Below, one piece after another: positions 54,416-61,820 of a stretch of 64,000 nucleotides of DNA. Every line of letters begins with the position of its first letter. The stretch's first letter is position 1. Both the position numbers and the translations under genes were made by a program. The notes beneath the pieces are model-generated. The model was not told where the DNA came from and did not search any database. It saw only the letters and a list, made by a program, of their open reading frames with translations. The stretch covers positions 186,001 to 250,000 of the forward strand of contig JAWKOD010000006.1 in NCBI GenBank assembly GCA_041391385.1. Direction: 5' to 3'. This DNA is from CANIGN01 sp041391385. Lineage in GTDB: Bacteria > Bdellovibrionota > UBA2428.

Positions 54416-55285
54416 TTGCCTTACTTTTCTTGTAGCAAAAATACGGCTATTGTTTTATTGCTACACTTAGACGTGCCGCATCAAACCCAAGTGATATCTG
54501 GAAAGCCTTATTATAGAGAAGCGCTCTTGGATAATTTTGAGCGCATTAGAAAAAAGAGGAAGTCCTATTCCTTGCGTAGTTACGCAAAGGATTTGGATAT
54601 ACTTGCGCCTACGCTTTCAAATGTTTTAAGGGGGAAGCGTTCTTTATCTTTTTATGCTGCGATAAAAGCAGTTGAACATCTGAAGTTAAATCCTACACAA
54701 AGAGCAGCTTTTATTGAAAGTGTGTTGGGAGATAAAAAACAAAATTCTTCCATCTCAAAGTCTAATGCCTCTTTGAAAAAAGCATTGGTCTTGAAATCTT
54801 CTATTCACGATGAATTTGTATCTGATCCTATCTATTTTTCTGTTTTAAGTTATTTGAATACAGATAAAGGAGATAAAAGCTCTAAGGGGATTGCCAGAGC
54901 TTTTTCTGTCTCACAGTTAAAAGTGGGACATGTTGTGACAAGGCTTTTGGAGGCTGGCCTTCTTCGCTTAAAGGGAGGCGAGTTAGTCCTCACTACAAGT
55001 GCATTTTCAAGTACAGATAATATTCCCTCTGAAGCGATTCGAAAAGCACATCGGGCTACTCTGAACTCAGCTCTCAAGAAACTTGATGAAGTTTCAATAA
55101 AGCATAGGGATTATAGAAGTCTAAAAATGCCCTTTAGTAAAAGCTCGATGCCTCTCGTTAAAAAGGAAATGAAGCTATTTATGGAGAAGATTTATAGAAT
55201 TGCTTCTAAAGAAAAAGATAAAGATGAAGTCTATGAACTCGCGCTGCAGTTCTTTCCTCAGACTCAAGTAAAGGATGATTTATGA
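54416..55285 (+). CDS. TIGR02147 family (DUF4423) predicted transcription regulator
   Basis: A 289-aa protein with the TIGR02147 arrangement: an N-terminal helical/HTH segment (SLRSYAKDLDILAPTLSNVLRGKR, residues about 45-68), a middle segment with an HTH-like SKGIARAFSVSQLKVGHVV, and LLEAGLLRLKGGELVLTTS, and the ending VYELALQFFPQT, which is very typical of the family. This family is expanded in Fibrobacter and in Bdellovibrio-like bacteria; a DNA-binding role is inferred. The TTG at 54416 has AAAGGGG five bases upstream; GTG codons at 54473 and 54491 are alternatives that would cut the odd hydrophobic first residues. It overlaps the next gene by 4 nt. Confidence 0.82.
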   Translation: MPYFSCSKNTAIVLLLHLDVPHQTQVISGKPYYREALLDNFERIRKKRKSYSLRSYAKDLDILAPTLSNVLRGKRSLSFYAAIKAVEHLKLNPTQRAAFIESVLGDKKQNSSISKSNASLKKALVLKSSIHDEFVSDPIYFSVLSYLNTDKGDKSSKGIARAFSVSQLKVGHVVTRLLEAGLLRLKGGELVLTTSAFSSTDNIPSEAIRKAHRATLNSALKKLDEVSIKHRDYRSLKMPFSKSSMPLVKKEMKLFMEKIYRIASKEKDKDEVYELALQFFPQTQVKDDL

Positions 55286-56007
55286 AAAGACTTAAAATGA
55301 AATTGCTTCTTATTTTATTAGTTGGAACTCAGTACTCTTATGCTCAAGGTGTTGTAGGTAATGGTGGAAATGGAAAGAATTTTTTATATTATCTTTACCA
55401 GTATGGAATGAATCCCCAGAGGGTGCCTTTGCCTGATACGGGCCCAAAATTGACTCTTCGTTTAGAAAGTTATCCGCTGCTAACTGAAGAAGAAAAAAGA
55501 ATGAGAGAATTAAGGTGTCGAGAGTTTTTTACTACGGCGTATCTCGTTTGGGCTGAGGTAGATCTCGAGTCTTTTGATGAAGGAGATAAATTCAATATTA
55601 CGAATCCTTATAAAGCTTTGTTTAAGTTAACGGGGGCTAAAAAAGAATTTTTTAATGAATTTAAATCACTTAACTTTGATTATTTGTGTCAGGAGCCTTT
55701 TTATCACGAAGCATATATTTTTGATCAATTTGGAGCGAGTTATTTGGGAGCAAATTTTCCAGATAAATTACAAATCGCATATAATCCCAATCGTTTATCA
55801 ACGGAGTCGGAAAGAGCTTGTTACACTTTTTTAATGAGTCCACTGATTTATGATGAGTGCCCACGACTCTTTTCGACATTGATTCCCTTTCATGAAGTAA
55901 TGAGTATGCTTTTACCTAAGTATGAAAACACCGGGAATTACTCATTGAGCTATCGATATTTTTATCAGTTCTTGCTTGAGTTGAATAAAAGAGAGCCAAG
56001 GAACTAA
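55282..56007 (+). CDS. Secreted 'GNGG' protein coupled to the TIGR02147 regulator
   Basis: A 241-aa exported protein with a signal peptide (about 1-21, ending SYAQ). The mature N-terminus GVVGNGGNGKNF resembles a set of small exported proteins in Bdellovibrio-like genomes that begin with GNGG and carry an HE motif; here FHEVMSML near residue 203 could be a remnant of a metal site. Cysteines (RCREFF, YLCQEP, RACYTF, DECPRL) may form two disulfides. It overlaps the regulator gene by 4 nt (ATGA), so the two are made together. The function is not known; the regulator may control this gene's expression. Confidence 0.7.
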   Translation: MKRLKMKLLLILLVGTQYSYAQGVVGNGGNGKNFLYYLYQYGMNPQRVPLPDTGPKLTLRLESYPLLTEEEKRMRELRCREFFTTAYLVWAEVDLESFDEGDKFNITNPYKALFKLTGAKKEFFNEFKSLNFDYLCQEPFYHEAYIFDQFGASYLGANFPDKLQIAYNPNRLSTESERACYTFLMSPLIYDECPRLFSTLIPFHEVMSMLLPKYENTGNYSLSYRYFYQFLLELNKREPRN

Positions 56008-56044
56008 AAAAGGACTTCCTATCTCTGTCAGATAGAAAGTCCTT
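56006..56044 (-). terminator. Strong terminator for the minus-strand gene at 56071
   Basis: On the minus strand a 15-bp stem (one mismatch, AAGGACTT...AAGTCCTT, 56010-56044) with a 5-base loop is followed by six T at 56006-56011. It lies between convergent genes; the T tract overlaps the stop codon of the plus-strand gene. Confidence 0.85.
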
Positions 56045-56070
56045 AAGCGTGAATAGATTTTTAGTAAACG

Positions 56071-56871
56071 CTATTTACCAGCAGCTCTTTTGAAGCTTCT
56101 TCCAGAAGAGCTTCTCATCTTTGAAGCAGTACCTTCTAGAGCGTCACCTACAGGGTTGTGTCCAAAAATTCCGTTGAACAAGCCACCAACAGCTCCTGGA
56201 ACTATGCTTGTAGCTCCCTTAACAACTCCACTTGCAGTATTAAAGAGTGTTTTTGCAACAGGCTCAGAAAGATTCCAAATTGTTGCAATTAAATTGTAAG
56301 TAGGTTTTAACACCCATTCTTTTCCAATTTGTGTCACAGCATCAGCAGTGTACATGCTTGCTTTAAAAATTTGGAGAGTGCCAGCTTCTGCAGCTCTCAA
56401 AAGAGTTCCAGAAGCATAGGCTGCAAACTTTGTGGATTGGTATACTGCCAATCCAGCATTCTGTGCAGTAGCTGCTGTAGCACTTAAAATGTTTTGCGAA
56501 GCTATCGGACCTGTCACCATTAATCCCATACGATTACTTCGAATGTGATCGACGACATCAGAACCTAGACCAATTCTAAGAGCAAGGTTAATAGCAGCAG
56601 CAGTTGGGACATAAACACCCTCAGCTACATGACTTGCGCTACTTAAAGCAGATTGTCCTGCTGTGATAGCATTTTTTCCGGAATTCTTGAGAGCTTTTGC
56701 TCCAAAGTAGCTGGCTTCAGCTCCCACTTTTTTTGCAAAGCTTGAAGGAACAATTTCTCCGAGTCCATTCATTGGGAGTGTTTTCATTCTTCCAGCATCG
56801 GCATTCATAGCCGCTACTGCGAGTACAGAAAACAGGGTTAATTTAAAAGGGTTGTTTGTTTTATGATTCAT
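56071..56871 (-). CDS. Exported Ala/Ser-rich protein of unknown function
   Basis: A 266-aa exported protein; the ATG at 56871 has GGAGGTG at a perfect distance and is preferred to the ATG at 56886. A signal peptide ends about residue 27 (AAMNADA). The mature part is rich in Ala, Ser, Gly and Thr, with short hydrophobic helices (SVVKGATSIVPGAVGGLFNGIFG near the end) and no cysteine. This could be an amphipathic helical envelope protein or one that inserts in a membrane. No family is recognised. It ends at a strong terminator and stands alone. The strong RBS and terminator suggest high expression. Confidence 0.75.
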   Translation of the reverse strand: MNHKTNNPFKLTLFSVLAVAAMNADAGRMKTLPMNGLGEIVPSSFAKKVGAEASYFGAKALKNSGKNAITAGQSALSSASHVAEGVYVPTAAAINLALRIGLGSDVVDHIRSNRMGLMVTGPIASQNILSATAATAQNAGLAVYQSTKFAAYASGTLLRAAEAGTLQIFKASMYTADAVTQIGKEWVLKPTYNLIATIWNLSEPVAKTLFNTASGVVKGATSIVPGAVGGLFNGIFGHNPVGDALEGTASKMRSSSGRSFKRAAGK

Positions 56872-57063
56872 ATTAGGCACCTCCATATTGAATCGGGAAG
56901 AGAAATTCTTCCGTTCTTCTGCGTTCTAAGGATGATTAAAAGTTAAGAAAACCAGCAAGTAGCTATGTAAAGTGGCTTCTGTTTTCAATTGCTACACTGA
57001 AGGAAGAAAAATTAAGGAATAAGTCGTTTACAGTTCCTTGTTTTACTTATTAATCCCACGTGA

Positions 57064-58407
57064 GTGGGTGCAAATAAATTGAATAGGGGTTTTTGTAGGG
57101 GTTGTTTCTTTTTTTTATTCCTATGTCTTCGCTACTCTTTGGCACAAAGCACGCTGTTTAACAGCACCAGTATTGAAGGTCTAAATGACAAGTTAAGTGG
57201 ACGAGAGTTTTACGGTGTAAGGGGGGCTACGTATGATGCTTCAGTGTGGTCAGGAGTGGCGGCTTTGGAGACGCGTGCTTACCCCTGGTCCATGAATTGG
57301 TGGAAAAAGATAAAACTTTCATGGCCAGTTCAATCAGAAGCTCCTTATTATCAAGAAAAACTTTCTGCCTATTACTATGAGGTTCCTGGAGATAAATTAC
57401 TTGTTATCTTTGGAACAAGTTTTGGAACAGTTGGCAGGGGAACTTGGTATCGAAAGTTTTTAAGTAAGATTCGTTCTCTGCACCCGAATACATCTGTCCT
57501 CATCTTTCCGGGTTATTTGTCGTCAGAGGCTCTTAAATCTAAGCCTGTTTTTCCGGATCCAGGAGTTCGCTTTGTTGCGTATGATGTTCTTCGTCGAATT
57601 GAGTCATTTCTTTCGCAAAAAAGAACTGAGGGCAAGGTGTTTAATAAAATTGGAAGTATCGGCTTGTCTGGTGGCGCTTCTATTCAGCTACGCATGTTGC
57701 AACTCAATACTCAATTGAAGTCTAAAGTGGGCCATTGGAATAGCGCGCTATTTAATTGGGGAAATATAGCTTTTAGCCCTGTGTTAAGTGCCGTAGCAGC
57801 TGCTGAGGTTGTAGATGCTCATGCTGATTATTTAGAAGAGCAGCGTCGTGTCCGACCCGAGTTTGATATTCATGACTGGTTTAAGAAGCAAGTTCTTCGG
57901 AGTGTTTTGCCTTGGAATCATGCTTTGAATGCAAATTACATACTCAATATGAGTCAGGATCCGGAGCTTGACTCTTATAGAGAGGTTCAGGGTTTGGTGA
58001 CTTATTCTGTTATTCATGAGCTGGCAAAGTTCTCTAAAAAGCAAAGTCCTGATTATCGAGGGGCTATGAGGTTTAAGGCTTACTATGAAGGATACGCTTA
58101 TCCTCTTTTGCAGAAGATTTTTAAGGGTCGTCTTGGGATGGGATATGAGGAATTTTCTTCTTTTACGGATTCTGCCCGTGAAACTCAAAACCCTTTAAGG
58201 GTTGTTTATGCGGAGGATGATCCGATCTTATCTGTTAAAACTTTATTGAACCCTGAAGGAAGAGGCCATTCTAAGGTGATGAGCGTATTGAGAGCTTATC
58301 AGTCTCGGGCAGGGGTTCGAGTTGATTTGAACCGCTTTGGGGGACATTTGGGCTACCTTTTGGACAATGAATACGTGGATAGGCTGTTTTACGAAACTTA
58401 TAAATAG
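57064..58407 (+). CDS. Secreted alpha/beta-hydrolase (YheT-like)
   Basis: A 447-aa exported protein with a basic n-region and signal (about residues 8-27, ending SLAQ). The alpha/beta-hydrolase pattern is clear: a nucleophile elbow GLSGGAS with Ser near 202, an acid-strand VVYAEDDPI with Asp near 384-386, and FGGHLGYLL with His near 428. The GGHLGYL ending is like the YheT/ABHD group. The substrate is unknown; esterase or lipase is a guess. The start is GTG at 57064 (a TTG at 57079 is possible). It is divergent from the gene at 56871 and precedes rpsP by 65 bases but is probably not part of that operon. Confidence 0.75.
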   Translation: MGANKLNRGFCRGCFFFLFLCLRYSLAQSTLFNSTSIEGLNDKLSGREFYGVRGATYDASVWSGVAALETRAYPWSMNWWKKIKLSWPVQSEAPYYQEKLSAYYYEVPGDKLLVIFGTSFGTVGRGTWYRKFLSKIRSLHPNTSVLIFPGYLSSEALKSKPVFPDPGVRFVAYDVLRRIESFLSQKRTEGKVFNKIGSIGLSGGASIQLRMLQLNTQLKSKVGHWNSALFNWGNIAFSPVLSAVAAAEVVDAHADYLEEQRRVRPEFDIHDWFKKQVLRSVLPWNHALNANYILNMSQDPELDSYREVQGLVTYSVIHELAKFSKKQSPDYRGAMRFKAYYEGYAYPLLQKIFKGRLGMGYEEFSSFTDSARETQNPLRVVYAEDDPILSVKTLLNPEGRGHSKVMSVLRAYQSRAGVRVDLNRFGGHLGYLLDNEYVDRLFYETYK

Positions 58408-58472
58408 GCCCTTAAATAAGGTATTTAGAGGCTTGAGATATTCAAAAACATAGAGCATAGTAGCACCCCTAT

Positions 58473-58727
58473 ATGGTCGTAATTCGTTTAGCACCCGGAG
58501 GCAAAAAGCATAACCCAGTTTACCGCATTCACGTGGCAGATAAGGATGCAAAACTCCGCGGACGTTTTCTTGAAAAACTTGGAACTTACAAGCCTGGCAA
58601 GTCAGGTTTTTTTACAATCAATGAAGAACGCTTTTCTCATTGGGTTTCTAAAGGTGCTCAGCCTTCTGTTACTCTTAAGAAGCTTTTAAAAGATAGTAAA
58701 AAGGCTGCGGCCACAACTACAGCTTAG
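58473..58727 (+). CDS. rpsP: 30S ribosomal protein S16
   Basis: An 84-aa ribosomal protein of the small subunit. It starts MVVIRLAPGGKKHNPVYRI, with VADKDAKLRGRFLEKLGTY and the helix ERFSHWVSKGAQPSVTLKKLL. The tail is Lys/Ala/Thr-rich. It is the first gene of the typical operon with rimM, trmD and rplS. Confidence 0.98.
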   Translation: MVVIRLAPGGKKHNPVYRIHVADKDAKLRGRFLEKLGTYKPGKSGFFTINEERFSHWVSKGAQPSVTLKKLLKDSKKAAATTTA

Positions 58728-58740
58728 TCCTTGTAGATTT

Positions 58741-59272
58741 TTGGAAACGACTTCATCTGTTTTAATTCCTATTGCGCGACTTATAAAGCGCCATACCTTC
58801 AAACAAAATAAATGGAAGGCATACTCTTATTCGGGAGTTGCTTCTCCTTGGTATGCGAAAGCCAAGCACGTTTATCTGAACGGTGCTCTTGTTCCCTTGC
58901 GAATTGAGGTCCCTCATCTCAATACGGCTGAATTTTTTGTTTGTTTCAACGAGGACTATGTTCCTGCTGAAAAGGCGGAGTTGAGTATTGAACGTAGCGA
59001 GTTTCCCCCGTTAGAGGGATCAGACTTTTATCTCTGTGATCTGATTGGAGCCGAGATTCAAAGCACACTAGGCCCTTTTAAAGTGGATAGTTATTATGAA
59101 AATGGCGATCCTTCGAAGGGTGTGACTTCGCTTAATTTGAAGGTCTTTTTCTTTGTTTTTGCACGAAGGAAAAACGATTGAACTTGAAGTTCCGCTTCGT
59201 TTTTTTAAACGACAGGAGAACTCATGGTTTTTAGAAGACGTAGAACTATGGATGAATCATGAAGAGGATTGA
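58741..59272 (+). pseudogene. rimM: Ribosome maturation factor RimM, frameshifted at a T run
   Basis: RimM helps assemble the 30S head by binding S19. The first frame starts at TTG 58741 and stops at 59181. It carries a divergent RimM N-domain (IPIARLIKRHTFKQNKWK), then the PRC-barrel block DFYLCDLIGAEI. The end of the frame is unlike the family. Removing one T in the runs at 59146-59150 or 59156-59160 restores VLHEGKTIELEVPLRFFKRQ and ends at 59272 with WMNHEED, overlapping the trmD start by 14 bases as expected in this operon. The restored length is about 176 aa, normal. Identity rests on position between rpsP and trmD plus the PRC block. Confidence 0.85.
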
Positions 59273-60098
59273 GATTCTCACTCTTTTTCCGGAAGCTGTT
59301 CAAAGTCTTTTGGATTCTTCTATTCTTAGAAGAGCTCAGGCTAAGGGAATTGTTGAGTTGCATGCTAAGGACTTAAGGGCGTTTGGGCTTACGAAACATC
59401 GCAACGTAGATGATACTCCTTTTGGGGGTGGGCCCGGAATGTTGTTGCGTGCCGATGTTCTTGAGGCCGCTCTTCTCGATACCTGTGAGCGGGCTGGGGG
59501 CCGTGAGAATGTAAAAGTGATCTATGCTTCTCCACGCGGCATTTCTATTGCACAGGGACTTTGTGAGCGTTTTGCGGATTGGCTTGTATTGGGGACGGAT
59601 TCATTTGAGAAAACGGATCTCGAATCATCCGCTGAGGAAACTGCGGATAAAAATAGGCATTTGGTGTTTGTTTGCGGACGTTACGAGGGCATTGATGAGC
59701 GCTTTGTTGAAAAGTGGGTCGATTTTGAGTTTAGCTTAGGCGATTTTATCCTTACGGGAGGGGAGCTTCCCTCATTGGCTTTTGTCGATGGCATTGTGAG
59801 GCTTTTGCCCGGTGTGTTGGGAGATGAACGGTCATCACGCCAGGAGAGCTTTGCTCAGGGACTCTTGGAGCACCCACAATATACCAAGCCTCGAGAGCTG
59901 AACGGGGTATCGGCTCCAGAAGTTCTTTTAGAGGGACATCATCTTAAGATTGAAGAGTGGCAGTTAAGGGCAAGTCTTCTGTTGACCTTTGCCTTTCGGC
60001 CTGACTTGATTCGAGCCCATACGGGGGCTGGCTTACCTAAATGGGCTAAGGCTCTTTTGGAGGACTTAAAGAGCCGACTTGAATTGCGCTCTAAGTAG
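59259..60098 (+). CDS. trmD: tRNA (guanine-N1-)-methyltransferase TrmD
   Basis: A 279-aa SPOUT-fold enzyme that makes m1G37 in tRNAs and so prevents +1 frameshifting. Family blocks: EILTLFPEAVQS at the start, DDTPFGGGPGM, the SAM-binding trefoil knot (FVCGRYEGIDERF and SLGDFILTGGE), and HPQYTKPRELNG near the C-terminus. The middle holds an insertion of about 20 residues with acidic SSAEETADKNR. It is encoded after rimM and before rplS, the classic order. Confidence 0.97.
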   Translation: MKRIEILTLFPEAVQSLLDSSILRRAQAKGIVELHAKDLRAFGLTKHRNVDDTPFGGGPGMLLRADVLEAALLDTCERAGGRENVKVIYASPRGISIAQGLCERFADWLVLGTDSFEKTDLESSAEETADKNRHLVFVCGRYEGIDERFVEKWVDFEFSLGDFILTGGELPSLAFVDGIVRLLPGVLGDERSSRQESFAQGLLEHPQYTKPRELNGVSAPEVLLEGHHLKIEEWQLRASLLLTFAFRPDLIRAHTGAGLPKWAKALLEDLKSRLELRSK

Positions 60099-60177
60099 GG
60101 GTTTTTTTAACTTTTTCTATGGCTAGGCTCAGGCGATGCTTGACCAGATTCGAAACTAAGGATTAAATGCCAGAGCT

Positions 60178-60630
60178 ATGCAAAGTCTTGACACCGTTAA
60201 CTCCGCATTCAATAAAGCTACACAACTTCCCGAGTTCAAAGCCGGGGATAAGATCGTTGTTAAATCAAGAATCAAAGAGGGCGATAAAGAACGTGTTCAA
60301 GCCTTCGAAGGTGTTGTGATTGCACGCGGTGGACGTGGCGTAAGCGCTACTTTTACTGTTCGAAAAGTTTCTTCTGGCGTAGGCGTTGAGAGAATATTCC
60401 CAGTAAACTCTCCTAACATCGTATCTGTAGAACGTAAGGTTGAGGGCTTTGTTCGTCGCGCTAAGTTGTATTACATTCGCGACCTCGATGGTAAGGCAGC
60501 TCGTATCCAAGATAAAAACATTCGCCTTATGGAAGTTAAGGGCTTGAGCTCTGCTGACGCTAAGGCTGCTCGTAAAGCAAAAAAATCTCAAAAAACTGAA
60601 ACTGAAACCGAAACTAAAACTGAAGCATAA
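60178..60630 (+). CDS. rplS: 50S ribosomal protein L19
   Basis: A 150-aa large-subunit protein that contacts the 30S interface. The family core: PEFKAGDKIVVKSRIKEGDKERVQAFEG, FTVRKVSSGVGVERIFPVNSP and RRAKLYYIRD. The C-terminal about 30 residues are Lys/Ala/Glu/Thr-rich and low-complexity, longer than in E. coli L19 (115 aa). Confidence 0.97.
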   Translation: MQSLDTVNSAFNKATQLPEFKAGDKIVVKSRIKEGDKERVQAFEGVVIARGGRGVSATFTVRKVSSGVGVERIFPVNSPNIVSVERKVEGFVRRAKLYYIRDLDGKAARIQDKNIRLMEVKGLSSADAKAARKAKKSQKTETETETKTEA

Positions 60631-60655
60631 GCCTCTTATCTTTTAGGTAAGCTGT

Positions 60656-61351
60656 TTGAAGCATCAGTTGAGTACGAGGGGTGATGTTGAGGGATTTTCG
60701 CTTGGCTCAGGCTGGGTCGTAGGTCTTGATGAGGTTGGCGCTGGATGTTTAGCTGGCCCACTTTACGTTGTTGCTTTTGCTTTCCCAGTTGAAGCTGCGA
60801 ATGAAATTCAATTACCTGTTCGAATTACAGATTCAAAAAAACTAAATCCTGAAAAACGAAAAGAAGCGGCTCTTTTGTTGCGGAAAATCCCGGGATGCAT
60901 TTTTAAAACTTTAGTCTTTAACGTTGCAGAGATTGAAGAAGTGAATATTTATTGGGCGCGCATGAAAGCTTTTTGGTCGCTAATTTTAGATTTGGATCAA
61001 CAGCTTGCAGGAAAAGCTCAGTACATTGTTGATGGTCCGAAGTTGGGAAAAAAGCATCATGTAACTCCTTCGATAGATGCGTTGGAAATGATTGAGTTAG
61101 AGAAGAGAATTTTTGCACAGTCGAAAGCCGATTCGAGTTTTTTTGCAGTCGCTGCTGCTTCGATTCTTGCGAAAGTAACACGAGATGATTTTATGAAAGA
61201 GTTGGGAGAGAGCTTTTCTCATTATAATTGGGAAAAAAACAAGGGTTACGCTACTCCCGATCATATAGCCGCTATTCGTGAGCACGGGATATGTCCTCAT
61301 CACAGAAAAAGTTTTTGCGGCAATTTTATTTCTTCTGAAAAAACAATTTAA
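60656..61351 (+). CDS. rnhB: Ribonuclease HII with an altered GRG motif
   Basis: A 231-aa enzyme that cuts RNA in RNA-DNA hybrids, including single ribonucleotides in DNA. Catalytic acids: Asp25 and Glu26 (VGLDEVG), Asp in YIVDGPK, and Asp in KADSSFFAVAAASILAK. The ending GYATPDHIAAIREHGICPHHRKSF matches the family. One oddity: the GRG that reads the RNA-DNA junction is GAG here (Ala29). It starts at TTG 60656 with AGGTAA upstream. It follows rplS, the usual neighbour in many genomes, and is followed after 34 bases by yraN. Confidence 0.92.
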   Translation: MKHQLSTRGDVEGFSLGSGWVVGLDEVGAGCLAGPLYVVAFAFPVEAANEIQLPVRITDSKKLNPEKRKEAALLLRKIPGCIFKTLVFNVAEIEEVNIYWARMKAFWSLILDLDQQLAGKAQYIVDGPKLGKKHHVTPSIDALEMIELEKRIFAQSKADSSFFAVAAASILAKVTRDDFMKELGESFSHYNWEKNKGYATPDHIAAIREHGICPHHRKSFCGNFISSEKTI

Positions 61352-61385
61352 GCGCCTTGGCCCCAATCTTGCTTAGTCTTAAGGC

Positions 61386-61733
61386 ATGAGGCTACATCGA
61401 TCCCAAAAGGGGCGTGTTGGTGAGGAGAGGGCGGCCCAATACCTCGTTGAGATAGGATACGAGGTATTGGCGCATGATTGGAGAGATCCTGAATTAAGAA
61501 CTCAGGTAGATTTAATCGTTCGCAAATGCGGACGAAGTTATGTTGTTGAAGTGAAAAATCATTCTTGGAGTGGAAGCGGTTTTGAGCGATTGATGACTTG
61601 GAAGCAGCGGGAGCGTCTCCTTTTTCTTTCACGAAGATTACACGAAAAGCGTTATTTATCTTCAAAGTGGGGGTTTATTTGGATTTGGGTTCAGCAAGAT
61701 AAGTGTCAGATTCTTGAGTTGTATGACTTTTAG
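61386..61733 (+). CDS. YraN/UPF0102 family nuclease-fold protein
   Basis: A 115-aa protein of the YraN (UPF0102) group with a restriction-endonuclease-like fold. The family marks are KGRVGEERAAQYLVEIGYEVL and the D ... E-x-K motif: QVDLIVRKCGRSYVVEVKN. Nuclease activity is inferred from the fold, and its substrate is unknown. The gene sits after rnhB, a common arrangement. The length is normal. Confidence 0.92.
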   Translation: MRLHRSQKGRVGEERAAQYLVEIGYEVLAHDWRDPELRTQVDLIVRKCGRSYVVEVKNHSWSGSGFERLMTWKQRERLLFLSRRLHEKRYLSSKWGFIWIWVQQDKCQILELYDF

Positions 61734-61820
61734 GCAAAATCTTTACTTATTCCATTTGTTTTCTGACTTATTAACCAAAACTTAACACGAAGTTTCTTAA
61801 AGCTCGTCGATAATTAACAC

